From Fulvivirga maritima (GTDB taxonomy: Bacteria; Bacteroidota; Bacteroidia; Cytophagales; Cyclobacteriaceae), in contig NZ_CP089980.1 of NCBI RefSeq assembly GCF_021389955.1, forward strand, positions 1,549,501-1,613,500: DNA of 64,000 nucleotides, given 5' to 3'. Shown here piece after piece: positions 34,479 to 43,046 of the stretch. Under the pieces are notes generated by a model. That model saw nothing but the letters and a program-made list of their open reading frames with translations. It was not told the origin of the DNA and ran no database searches. Within the stretch, counting starts at the first letter, position 1; every line of letters begins with the position of its first letter. The position numbers and the translations under genes are program-made.

Positions 34479-35451
34479 TGATTATCCGTAATTACCCATA
34501 ATGTAAAAAAAGTATTAAATTAGTGTATGGATATATTCAGTTTCACTACCCACTTCAGTGATGAACAATCATGCAGAGAGCATTTTAAAGGAGAACGAGA
34601 CAAGTTAGGAGTTATATGTCACCGTTGCGGTCATGATCAGCATTATTGGATAAAAAGCCGATGGAGCTATGAGTGTAAAGCTTGCCGAAGTAGAACTTCT
34701 TTACGTAGCGGCACGATCATGCAAGACTCTAACCTTTCTTTTCTGGTTTGGTACAAAACAATGTTTTTAATGAGTGTTACCAAAAAAGGTTTTTCCAGCA
34801 AGGAGATTCAGAAGCAATTGGGATTGAAACGATATGAGCCCGTATGGGCAATGGTTCATAAACTGAGAAAAGCCATGGGAAATCGAGATTCCAGATACAC
34901 TTTAGAGGGAATGATTGAGATGGATGAGGGCTATTTTACAGTGGAATCAACTGAGATCGAGAAGAATAAAGGGAAAAGAGGTAGAGGAGCGGCAGGAAAA
35001 CAAAATGTAGCAGTAATGGCTGAATCTACTCCTTTAGAAGACTTGGAAACAGGAAAAAAAGAACGCCAATGTCGTTATTTCAAAGCTAAAGTACTTAAAG
35101 GCCACAGTTCACAGGAAGTAGATCATGTATTACAATCATCCATTGATGAACAAAGTATTGTTTTTTCAGACCAAAGCACTTCCTATGTTAACATTGCTGA
35201 TTATATAGAGCTTCACATTACTGAGAAATCTAATAAGCAAACCACTAACGAGACACTTAAATGGGTGCATATCACCATTAGCAATGCCAAAAGAACATTT
35301 CTAGGGAACTACCATAAGATTAAAGGAAAGTACCTTCAATTGTATCTCGATGAGTTTGTTTACAAACTCAATAGACGATACTTTGGTGATAAGCTCTTTG
35401 ATAGGCTCGTTATAGCTAACATTACAGCATATGACTAATTACGGATAATCA
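34479..35451 (+). mobile_element. IS1595-family insertion sequence
   Basis: Bounded by 16-bp perfect inverted repeats TGATTATCCGTAATTA (34479-34494) and its complement (35436-35451), enclosing one transposase gene. AT-rich near-duplications (TATAAATA at 34467 and 35452) flank it and fit the 8-bp target duplication of this family, but on the left four extra bases separate it from the repeat, so the duplication is approximate. It lies between the GH3 gene and a second insertion sequence. Confidence 0.85.
34527..35438 (+). CDS. IS1595 family transposase
   Basis: A 303-residue ISXO2-like transposase. N terminus: zinc ribbon with C31, C34, C50 and C53, then a helix-turn-helix segment (KGFSSKEIQKQLGLKRYEPV). 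The catalytic domain has MDEGYF (first Asp about residue 132), VFSDQSTSY (second Asp) and a C-terminal KYLQLYLDEFVYKLNRRYF segment. The stop codon lies inside the right inverted repeat. The gene looks intact. Its N-terminal region is homologous to the C terminus of the receptor gene at 39422. Confidence 0.92.
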   Translation: MDIFSFTTHFSDEQSCREHFKGERDKLGVICHRCGHDQHYWIKSRWSYECKACRSRTSLRSGTIMQDSNLSFLVWYKTMFLMSVTKKGFSSKEIQKQLGLKRYEPVWAMVHKLRKAMGNRDSRYTLEGMIEMDEGYFTVESTEIEKNKGKRGRGAAGKQNVAVMAESTPLEDLETGKKERQCRYFKAKVLKGHSSQEVDHVLQSSIDEQSIVFSDQSTSYVNIADYIELHITEKSNKQTTNETLKWVHITISNAKRTFLGNYHKIKGKYLQLYLDEFVYKLNRRYFGDKLFDRLVIANITAYD

Positions 35452-35522
35452 TATAAATAGGGCCTCCCTTTTAAATAAAAAACACTGAAATACAGTTACT
35501 TATCAGTATTAAAGCATAAAAT

Positions 35523-35568
35523 AAAACCCCGAAATTAGCTATATAAAGCTTTTTTCGGGGTTTTTGAT
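35523..35568 (+). terminator. terminator at left edge of second insertion sequence
   Basis: AAAACCCCGAAA pairs with TTTCGGGGTTTT across a loop of about 18 nt, followed by a T-run. It would block read-through from the upstream IS into the next transposase; part of the stem may also be the left IS end. Confidence 0.65.
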
Positions 35569-35610
35569 TTGTTAAATTGTAGTGCCTAATCACAATTAAC
35601 ACTGCAATAT

Positions 35611-36948
35611 ATGAGAGATCAAGAGCTTTTCCAACCGCAAGATTACTTAACTCCAAAATGGTACTTATTCAAGAATAGCAAATTAGGTAAGGTTTATAAT
35701 ACTATTCCTTGGAGTCAACTTTCAGAATGTTTGCCAAAGGAAAATAGAGGCCCAGGCGCACCCCGCTGGTTTTCGGCCCAAGGCATGTTTGGTCTAATGT
35801 TTCTAAAATCTTATTTAAACCTGAGTGACGAGAAGTTAATAGAACGATTTAATACTGACTGGAGCCTTCAGCTTTTTTGCAATAAATTGTTGGATGATAA
35901 CCAAAGAATTAAGGATAAGGCCATTTTAAGTAGAATAAGGACGTATATGGCTGATAATACTGATTGGCAACAACTTCAGGAAGTACTCATTCATCATTGG
36001 AAAAGAGATATGAATAATACGCATGTTCTCTTAATGGATGCCACTTGCTATGAAAGTTATATTCGTTTTCCTACCGACGTTAAGCTAATCTGGGAAAGTT
36101 GTCAATGGGTGTTTGAAAAACAGCTTTACAGATGGTGTAAAATATTAGGTGTAAAGAGGCCTCGCTCCAAATATATAGATCAAAAACGCAAGCAGATGTC
36201 TTACGATCGTAGTCGAAAAAAGACATACAAAGCTGGACGCAAGCGTAAAAAGGCATTGATATATCTACTGTCCAAAGGGCTTGGACAGCTGCAGTACTTA
36301 CTCAATGAAAACCCACAAATACAGCTTCACTTTCAAGAGCGATCATACCTAAAAACAATAAAGAAGGTACTTGAGCAACAGCAATTCTTGCAGCATCATC
36401 CAGCTAAAGAATTGAAAAACAGGATAGTATCGCTTCCCAGACCTTATGTCAGGCCTATCGTACGAGGCAAAGAAACTAAAAGGGTTGAGTTTGGAATGAA
36501 AGCCCACATGCTTCAGGTTGACGGCATCTGCTTTATTGATGCCATGGAGTTCAGGGCATTCAATGAAAGTACCAGACTAAAAATAAGTAGTTTAAAACAT
36601 AGATCGATATTTGGCTCCCTTCATCAGCTGGGGGCGGATCGTATTTATGCCACTAACGCCAACAGAAAGTATTTAACAGTAAGGAAAGTGTTCACTTGCT
36701 TTCCAAAGAAAGGCCCCAAGGTAAACAAACCTCAGGAAAGCAAACTCAGAAGCCTCATCTCTAACCAGAGAGCAACCGTGATGGAAGGAAGCTTTGGTAC
36801 CCATAAAACGGCTTACGGCCTGAATAAAATCAAGGTTAAGGGAGAAAAACGAGAAATGATACATGTATTCTTTGCCGTTATGATGGCCAATGCTGTTAAG
36901 ATGAGCAAAAAGAAATCAGAAGACATACCACTACTTCAGGCCGCCTAA
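35611..36948 (+). CDS. DDE transposase, IS5/IS1182-like
   Basis: A 445-residue transposase. The N-terminal region (SAQGMFGLMFLKSYLNLSDEKL) is the InsH/DUF772-type helical domain. Putative catalytic acids: LLMDATCYES, GADRIYATNANR and a C-terminal EGSFGTHKTAYGLNKI, which carries the E and the Y-x-L-x-K/R signature. A basic insertion (RKKTYKAGRKRKK) sits in the middle. The reading frame is intact. Exact family is uncertain. Confidence 0.75.
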   Translation: MRDQELFQPQDYLTPKWYLFKNSKLGKVYNTIPWSQLSECLPKENRGPGAPRWFSAQGMFGLMFLKSYLNLSDEKLIERFNTDWSLQLFCNKLLDDNQRIKDKAILSRIRTYMADNTDWQQLQEVLIHHWKRDMNNTHVLLMDATCYESYIRFPTDVKLIWESCQWVFEKQLYRWCKILGVKRPRSKYIDQKRKQMSYDRSRKKTYKAGRKRKKALIYLLSKGLGQLQYLLNENPQIQLHFQERSYLKTIKKVLEQQQFLQHHPAKELKNRIVSLPRPYVRPIVRGKETKRVEFGMKAHMLQVDGICFIDAMEFRAFNESTRLKISSLKHRSIFGSLHQLGADRIYATNANRKYLTVRKVFTCFPKKGPKVNKPQESKLRSLISNQRATVMEGSFGTHKTAYGLNKIKVKGEKREMIHVFFAVMMANAVKMSKKKSEDIPLLQAA

Positions 36949-36959
36949 ACCTAAATCAG

Positions 36960-37103
36960 AAAAGCCCCAGGGATCGGTGTGTCTATACTATTCTAAATCG
37001 ATATTCCTTCAGATTTATTAATAAAACCACTCACGATTTTGCACTTTTCGAAGACGCTAAAGCGGAAGGTGTTCAGATTTATAACAAAAAAAGCTGGACT
37101 TAA
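36960..37103 (+). pseudogene. possible 3' remnant of an unidentified gene
   Basis: In the frame ending at TAA 37101-37103 the last residues read FRFINKTTHDFALFEDAKA and then EGVQIYNKKSWT. The stop lies inside the loop of a terminator hairpin, a usual arrangement for real genes. No start belongs to it, because the frame runs back into the transposase gene. It may be the end of a gene cut off by the insertion sequence. No family recognised. Confidence 0.3.
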
Positions 37104-37117
37104 TCAGTCCAGCTTTT
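37089..37117. terminator. rho-independent terminator
   Basis: AAAAGCTGGAC/GTCCAGCTTTT with a 7-nt loop TTAATCA; 11 bp, perfect, A and T runs on both sides. Confidence 0.8.
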
Positions 37118-37188
37118 ATATCTTGTTTTGATTTATGCAATTATCAAGGGAGGCCTAAATAAACCAACTTACTTATTTTAACAATTCG

Positions 37189-37250
37189 GGAGCTGCCTCA
37201 AAAGTAATTACTTCATTAGTGAGTGTTACTTTTGAGGCAGCTCCTTTTTT
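37189..37250 (+). terminator. 19-bp perfect palindromic hairpin, terminator-like
   Basis: GGAGCTGCCTCAAAAGTAA (37189-37207) pairs exactly with 37226-37244 and is followed by TTTTTT on the plus strand, reaching the stop of the minus-strand kinase gene. Its core CTGCCTCAAAAGTA recurs, with a compensated base change, in the hairpin at 50751. Confidence 0.75.
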
Positions 37251-39228
37251 ATTCCTCCTTAGCATAGTTGATGGGAATTCTTACTCTAAAGTGAGCAATA
37301 TTAGCTTCATTAGTCACTAAAACCACACTACCTCCAAGCCTGGCAGCGGCCAAGTTCACCATATAAAGCCCCAAGCCAATAGAACCATGAATAGCTGCCG
37401 CTCGTGTGAACATTTCAAAGAGGGAAGGAATATCTTCTTCTTTTATGCCAATACCATTATCCACTAAATTGATTTCAAGCATATCTTCCACCGTTCGTGC
37501 TGAGATCTCAATAATATGCTCTTCCTTTTCCGGGTCAATAAATTTAATGGCATTATCCAGCAAATCAGAAATAACAAATTTCAATAGGCCCGGGTCAGAG
37601 TAAACCACAAGTTCTGCCTGTACGCTCTTCTCCACAGTAAATGGTTCGAGTCTTAATTTATTTTCTCTAAGCAACTGATCTAATAATGAATTAACATCTA
37701 CTTGCTGCGGATCTACTCTGGCTGCACTAATATCATGCACTGATGATAACCTCGATAGAATTTTATTAAGGTATTTAGTATCCTTATAGAACATATCAAA
37801 ATAGGCTCTGGCCTTCTTTTCCTTTATCTCCATTAAAGCCAGATTAGACAAGCCCATAAGCCTGGCCAGCGGCCCCTTTATATCATGGGCCGTTTTATAA
37901 ATAAAAGTATCCAGCTCTTCATAAGACCTTTCCAATTCCTTATTTTTCTGCTGTATAATCTTTCTCTTCTCCTGAGCTCTCCGGGTTTCTAACCTTTCAT
38001 TTTCTAAGGCTTGCTCTGCCAGCACATTCTTAATCACATTTATCCTATCGGCCAAGCCAACAGAAAGCAAGGCTATTTCAAGAAGAATGGCTATCTGGAC
38101 AGCATATTGACCGAAGTCATTGGGTAATGATCCACTTAATCGTTCTAAGGCAAACACAATACCTACTAATAAAAAGAGGGCATTGGCCGCCAAAAAATAT
38201 CGGGCAGGAGTAAAACCACGCCTGACATTCTTAATTGCCAATATAAAAATGAGAATGAAACTAGTGGCAGCAGAAATGATGACCAGTGTGCGTCCTGTTT
38301 TCCAAAAACCAAGTAACATGATAATCATTAAAACCACTTCCAAAATCATCATCATAAGGGTCACTTTACCCAGTTTTGGATTTCTGTTACGGGTTTGTAA
38401 AAAACTTCTGGCAAATGACAGATAGGTAAGTGTAACAAAAGCCGGAGATAAAAACCTGATATAAAGGTCCATTCTTGGTGCACTTGATAACAAGGTATCT
38501 GCTAAATAGCCCCCATTGGAAGAGAAAAACACGATAAGAAAAAATAAAAAAACAATGTAGTACAGGTAGCTGGAGCTCCTAACCATGATCAGAAGAAAAA
38601 AATTATAAAAGAACATGATAAAAAGGGCGCCGTAGAATAACGACTGATATATCTTTTCCTTTTCAAAACTCAGGTAATAAGTATTGCCTGTGTATAATTT
38701 TATAGACTTTAAGGTGAAGCTTTTAAACTGATAAGAAATATTAGTAGTGCTTTTAAGCTTCACATATACTTTACGCATCTCATTCGCGGGAATTTCAATC
38801 TCATGAAAAACCATGAGACCAGATTTCACAGGCCTATCACTTACATGAATCAAATCACCACTTTTCGCCTGATCTATTACTCGATCATTTTCATCCAACA
38901 CATAGAAATCTACCCAATCCGTAAAGGTGAAGTTAATCTTGCCTTGCATGGTCTCTTGGAGTTGATTTTCTATGTTAAAAGAAATCCATTGCATTTTATC
39001 TAACGATTTACCTTCTTCATATGGCGCAAAATCACCTTGCGTTAAGGCTTGTTCTAAAGATGTGTTTTCACTGGTATTCCAATATCTTAAATAAGGAGTA
39101 AGGTCAATTATACTATTGTCCTCATTTAAAATAAGTGCATTATTTTGCGCTATTCCTTGAGAAGAAATAACCCAAAACATGAGGATGCTACATACCGCAA
39201 TTACTGGTTTAAAAGTCATTAAAATCAA
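37249..39228 (-). CDS. 7TMR-DISM sensor histidine kinase
   Basis: A 659-residue membrane kinase. Signal peptide, then an exported DISMED2-like beta domain (about 35-185), seven membrane spans (about 195-395), a coiled coil (RLETRRAQEKRKIIQQKNKE) and a histidine kinase core. The H-box is FIYKTAHDIKGPLARL; N, G1 and G2 boxes are LLDNAIKFI, NLVDNGIGI and GSIGLGLYMV. No receiver domain or partner regulator is adjacent. Start may be residue 4 (39219). It is divergent from, and paralogous in its sensor half to, the receptor at 39422. Confidence 0.9.
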   Translation of the reverse strand: MILMTFKPVIAVCSILMFWVISSQGIAQNNALILNEDNSIIDLTPYLRYWNTSENTSLEQALTQGDFAPYEEGKSLDKMQWISFNIENQLQETMQGKINFTFTDWVDFYVLDENDRVIDQAKSGDLIHVSDRPVKSGLMVFHEIEIPANEMRKVYVKLKSTTNISYQFKSFTLKSIKLYTGNTYYLSFEKEKIYQSLFYGALFIMFFYNFFLLIMVRSSSYLYYIVFLFFLIVFFSSNGGYLADTLLSSAPRMDLYIRFLSPAFVTLTYLSFARSFLQTRNRNPKLGKVTLMMMILEVVLMIIMLLGFWKTGRTLVIISAATSFILIFILAIKNVRRGFTPARYFLAANALFLLVGIVFALERLSGSLPNDFGQYAVQIAILLEIALLSVGLADRINVIKNVLAEQALENERLETRRAQEKRKIIQQKNKELERSYEELDTFIYKTAHDIKGPLARLMGLSNLALMEIKEKKARAYFDMFYKDTKYLNKILSRLSSVHDISAARVDPQQVDVNSLLDQLLRENKLRLEPFTVEKSVQAELVVYSDPGLLKFVISDLLDNAIKFIDPEKEEHIIEISARTVEDMLEINLVDNGIGIKEEDIPSLFEMFTRAAAIHGSIGLGLYMVNLAAARLGGSVVLVTNEANIAHFRVRIPINYAKEE

Positions 39229-39421
39229 AGGTTAACAATAGACCCTTATTACAGTGGATTTTACAATCAATAAAAAATATTCTATAATGAAATATAATAA
39301 ATTTTCAATTGAATATTATTTTGAAATGAAATTGTAATTACTTCCTTTACTGCACTGGCGGTTAACGATTTATTTCTCGATTTTCACTGTTACAGAAAAC
39401 GTTACCTACTTTTTTATTCTC

Positions 39422-41269
39422 ATGAAGCTACTTAGAATTTTTTCTATCAGTATACTTTTTTTGCTGATTTGTGCGGAGGCGGAGAGTCAGACCATCAGAC
39501 TTAACAGTGAGCAAGAAGAAGAAATTGTGGCTATCAATCAATTGAAATTTTTTCAGGATGCCACTGGAAAAACTTCATTCGAAAAGCTAAAACAAGAACC
39601 TGAGCTTTTTCGAAGTAATCAAAATTTTGCCGTTAAAGACTTTGATCCCAGCTCTACCTATTGGGTAAAAATGAAGGTTCGTTTTCCTGAACAGACTCAA
39701 AAACAATGGATTATAGAGTTTTATGATCAAACTATTGACCACATAGAAGCTTATATCCCCGATAAAAATGGCAAGTATAAAAAACTTGTTTTAGGAGACT
39801 TATACAATTTTGATCAGAAACCATTTCTTCATAAAAACTTCGAAATACCATTAGACTCTGAGCTTAAAGGCACTCAAGAGTTTTATTTCATGTTTCGATC
39901 AGCCACCAAGGCCGATGTAAGAATTGCTTTGAGAACCATCAACAGGTTTGTGCATTATTCGCTCAATGAGTATTACCTCTACGGTCTGTTTTATGGTATG
40001 ATTCTGATCATAAGTCTATATAACCTACTGATTTTCACAGCCATTCGCGAAAGCAAATATCTTTTTTATACTTTCTACATTCTAAGTGTAGGCGTTTATG
40101 CTATGTGTGTAGATGGTGTAGCCTATCAATATCTGTGGCCTACCTCGCCTGAGTGGAACCAGATAGCCTACGGCTTTGCCCTATTCCTGCTTATTTTCTG
40201 GGCTTTAGTTTTTGGCCAAAGGTTTTTGAATACCAAAGTGAGGGCTCCTAAGCTACATGCCATATTACAGTGGACTATTGTGCTCAGAACGGCCCTATTT
40301 TTATATGCCCTTTTTATTGATAACTCTATGTTCGAGAAAAGAAACATAGAGATTATTCCGCTGTCACTTATATTTTATGCAGGCATTTATGTACTGATAA
40401 GGGGCTATAAACCTGCCCGTTTTTTCGTGATGGCTTATGGTATGTTATTCCTGGGCTTCTTGTTTAAGGCGCTGCTCAATCTCACCTTTTTGCCTTTTAA
40501 TATCATTACTTATTACAGCTTGCACATTTGTTTCTTGTTCGAAATGTTATTCCTAAGTTTTGCACTGAGCGATAGGGTAAGAATTCTTAAAGATAACCGT
40601 GACAGAGCTCTGAAAAGAACACTTATACAGCACCAAGAAAATGTAAAACTGAAAGATAAGGTCAATAAAGAGTTGGAAAATCTGGTGGCCAAAAGAACCC
40701 GACAGCTAGAAGAAAAAAATCTGCTGTTAGAGCAGAGCAATCAGAAGTTGTATGAACAGACCAATGAGATTAATAAGATCAACTCTTTGTTAGATCTTGA
40801 TAACTGGAAGCTGAAAAATAATATAAAAGAAATCCTTCAGGACAGGCTGATCAATAAAAACCTGACCTTAGAGCAGTTTAACAAGATCTTTCCTGATAAA
40901 ATCAGCTGCTATAAATTTCTAGAAAAGCTAAAATGGGGGCAAGGTTATGAATGCCAGAAATGTGGTAACACCAAATACTCAGATGGCCACTCTAAGCTAG
41001 CCAGAAGATGCTCCAAGTGCGGTTATGATGAATCCATTACCAGCCACACCGTTTTCCACAGAATCAAATTCCCTATTGAAAAGGCCTTTTATATACTTTA
41101 CATTACCAATAACAAAAATGTAGACTACACCCTGGATGAGCTCAGTGAGATGCTGGACCTGCGTCGTAATACGGTTTGGAACTTCAAAAAGAAAATTGAA
41201 AGTGTGTATCAGTCAGCAGACAGCTCTAACATACTCATCCATGATTTATTTACCGCTCACCTGAATTAG
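39422..41269 (+). CDS. 7TMR-DISM receptor fused to IS1595-type zinc ribbon and helix-turn-helix
   Basis: A 615-residue protein: signal peptide (to about 23), exported beta domain (about 30-180), seven membrane spans (about 185-385), coiled coil (about 400-475), then a cytosolic DNA-binding-like domain. This domain has C496, then a zinc ribbon C511-x2-C514-x15-C530-x2-C533, and a helix-turn-helix DELSEMLDLRRNTVWNFKKK (573-592). The IS1595 transposase 4 kb away has the same order and spacing (C16, C31-x2-C34-x15-C50-x2-C53). The DDE catalytic domain is absent. It looks like a membrane-bound one-component regulator with a domesticated transposase DNA-binding region. Single continuous frame. Confidence 0.85.
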   Translation: MKLLRIFSISILFLLICAEAESQTIRLNSEQEEEIVAINQLKFFQDATGKTSFEKLKQEPELFRSNQNFAVKDFDPSSTYWVKMKVRFPEQTQKQWIIEFYDQTIDHIEAYIPDKNGKYKKLVLGDLYNFDQKPFLHKNFEIPLDSELKGTQEFYFMFRSATKADVRIALRTINRFVHYSLNEYYLYGLFYGMILIISLYNLLIFTAIRESKYLFYTFYILSVGVYAMCVDGVAYQYLWPTSPEWNQIAYGFALFLLIFWALVFGQRFLNTKVRAPKLHAILQWTIVLRTALFLYALFIDNSMFEKRNIEIIPLSLIFYAGIYVLIRGYKPARFFVMAYGMLFLGFLFKALLNLTFLPFNIITYYSLHICFLFEMLFLSFALSDRVRILKDNRDRALKRTLIQHQENVKLKDKVNKELENLVAKRTRQLEEKNLLLEQSNQKLYEQTNEINKINSLLDLDNWKLKNNIKEILQDRLINKNLTLEQFNKIFPDKISCYKFLEKLKWGQGYECQKCGNTKYSDGHSKLARRCSKCGYDESITSHTVFHRIKFPIEKAFYILYITNNKNVDYTLDELSEMLDLRRNTVWNFKKKIESVYQSADSSNILIHDLFTAHLN

Positions 41270-42321
41270 AATAGCCGATAGTGGCCTCCTCTCCTAAAAA
41301 GCGAGGTATCCATAGCAGGAACATGCCGCCCCTTCATATGCCTGTCTACAGAAGCATGGAAAAGTTGTGATATTATGTCAGATATCTGCCCCGCACCACG
41401 CATCCTGCGGCCAAATTCACTATCATTTACATTGCCACCGTGAACTTCACAGATTTGGTTCCAAACCTTATCAAACCGATCAGGGAAATTTTTCCTTAGC
41501 CAGTCTTCAAATACTTCTCCTATATAGCCATTGAGCCTCACCACAGTGTAGCCAGCAGAAACAGCTCCATGATCTGCCGCAGCTTTTATGATCTGAGGAA
41601 TTTCATGATGGTTTAAGCCCGGAATAATCGGCGCGTTCATAATAGACACCGGCACTCCCGCTTTAGTCATTTGCTCTATAGCCTTGAGCTTTCTGGCCGC
41701 ACTTGCCGTGCGAGGCTCCAGCTTAGCCCTCAGTTTCTCATCTAAAGAGGTAATAGACAAGGTAACTCGCACCAAATTAAGCTGAGCTAACTCTCTAAGA
41801 AGGTCCAGGTCTCTGAGCATAGTCACATTTTTAGAAATAATGCCTACCGGATTTCTGTATTTTAAAAAAATCTCAAGAAGTTTTCTAGTAATGCCCAGTT
41901 TACGCTCTAATGGCTGGTAGCAATCAGTATTCCCAGAAAGCATAATGGTTTCTGGTTGCCATGATTTTTGAAGAAAATGCTTCTCCAATAATTCAGGTGC
42001 ATTTTTCTTTACTATGATTTTAGTTTCAAAATCAAGGCCGGCATTATAGCCCCAGTATTCATGCGTGCGCCGTGCATAGCAATAGATACAGCCATGCTCA
42101 CAACCCTGATAAGGATTTAGCGAATAGGCCATCCCCACATCAGGACTTTCTACTTTATTAACTATCTTTTTGGGAGTCTCATATAACACCTGGGTAGGAA
42201 TCTGCTCCATAAGTAATTCTTCATCGAGCCCTTCCCAATGTTCTGTTACATACTCCTGACTTAAATAAGGATTTTTAGTTTGAATTTGTGATCCTCTTCC
42301 TTTTCTATACTCTTCGCCCAT
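41266..42321 (-). CDS. PA0069 family radical SAM protein
   Basis: Radical SAM enzyme of 351 residues with the cluster motif CEHGCIYCYAR (CxxxCxxC, about residues 74-81), resembling the SplB-like/PA0069 group. ETIMLSGNTDCYQPLE and VRVTLSITSLDEKL are the usual following barrel segments. Function is unknown. It overlaps the convergent receptor gene by 4 bp. The N-terminal region YRKGRGSQIQTKNPY is typical of the group. Confidence 0.88.
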   Translation of the reverse strand: MGEEYRKGRGSQIQTKNPYLSQEYVTEHWEGLDEELLMEQIPTQVLYETPKKIVNKVESPDVGMAYSLNPYQGCEHGCIYCYARRTHEYWGYNAGLDFETKIIVKKNAPELLEKHFLQKSWQPETIMLSGNTDCYQPLERKLGITRKLLEIFLKYRNPVGIISKNVTMLRDLDLLRELAQLNLVRVTLSITSLDEKLRAKLEPRTASAARKLKAIEQMTKAGVPVSIMNAPIIPGLNHHEIPQIIKAAADHGAVSAGYTVVRLNGYIGEVFEDWLRKNFPDRFDKVWNQICEVHGGNVNDSEFGRRMRGAGQISDIISQLFHASVDRHMKGRHVPAMDTSLFRRGGHYRLF

Positions 42322-42368
42322 TAAGTAAAATTACTATTTATTTTAGTAATTGCTACTTTTAATAGGTT

Positions 42369-43046
42369 TTAGCATAAAAATTTAAAGCCTACTCCATGTT
42401 GGTTAATAATCTCCACTGTAGGATCATCTTTCAGATATTTCCTAAGTTTAGAAATAAAAACGTCCATACTTCGGCCTAAAAAATAATCATCGCTGCCCCA
42501 TACATGTTTTAAAATATCTTCTCTCTTTACTACCTCTCCTTTATGAGAGCATAAAAATTTCAGAACATCGGCCTCTTTCTGGGTGAGCATTTTCTCGGCT
42601 CCGGCTAATTTCAAACAAAGGTTTTCATAATCGAAAACGTACTTCCCAATTAAAAAAGTGCCGCTTTCAGCTTTACGCTGAGTTCTTTTAAGGAAAACTT
42701 CTATTCTGTAAATAAGCTCTTTAATATGAAATGGCTTAGTTATATAATCATCACCACCTACCTCAAAGCCTGTCAGTTTATCTTCCTGCATGGCCTTAGC
42801 GGTTAAAAAAATAATAGGCACTTCACTATCCATTTTTCTCAGCTCTTGGGCTAGCGTAAAGCCATCCTTTTTAGGCAGCATTACATCTAAAATACATAAA
42901 TCAAAGGCCTCTTTCTGATAGGTAGATAACCCCTCATCGCCATCATGGCAGCGCGATACTTTATAACCATGCTGCACCAGGTTATCCTGAATTACAAAAC
43001 CCAGGCTATTATCATCTTCTACCAGTAAAATATTTCTATTTGACAT
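42369..43046 (-). CDS. rprY: OmpR-type response regulator, RprY-like
   Basis: A 225-residue regulator with an N-terminal receiver (acidic pair LVEDDNS, phospho-acceptor D in CILDVMLPKKDG, conserved K in DDYITKPF) and a C-terminal winged helix (EADVLKFLCSHKGEVVKRED). It overlaps the end of the histidine kinase gene by 11 bp, so the two form one operon. The receiver sequence closely follows Bacteroides RprY; the symbol is assigned on that resemblance. Confidence 0.87.
   Translation of the reverse strand: MSNRNILLVEDDNSLGFVIQDNLVQHGYKVSRCHDGDEGLSTYQKEAFDLCILDVMLPKKDGFTLAQELRKMDSEVPIIFLTAKAMQEDKLTGFEVGGDDYITKPFHIKELIYRIEVFLKRTQRKAESGTFLIGKYVFDYENLCLKLAGAEKMLTQKEADVLKFLCSHKGEVVKREDILKHVWGSDDYFLGRSMDVFISKLRKYLKDDPTVEIINQHGVGFKFLC

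Larger units (their letters stand above)
35461..37155 (+). mobile_element. second insertion sequence region, possibly nested
   Basis: Two boundary models fit. Outer: 10-bp inverted repeat GGCCTCCCTT at 35461-35470 and AAGGGAGGCC at 37146-37155, flanked by TAAATAG and TAAATAA. Inner: GGGGTTTTTGATTTG near 35558 and the imperfect complement CTAAATCAGAAAAGCCCC near 36951-36968, which gives about 1.4 kb around the transposase. Between the inner and outer right ends lie a coding remnant and a terminator. One element may have inserted into another. Confidence 0.5.
36949..37248. other. 300-bp gene-free interval after the transposase
   Basis: Holds the possible coding remnant, a perfect terminator (37089-37117), the outer right inverted repeat (37146-37155) and the palindromic hairpin 37189-37244. 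Nothing else is recognised. Confidence 0.5.

Noticed and set aside
34475-34500. Disruption of the GH3 gene by the insertion sequence
   Set aside because: The IS lies after the stop codon; the GH3 domains are complete.
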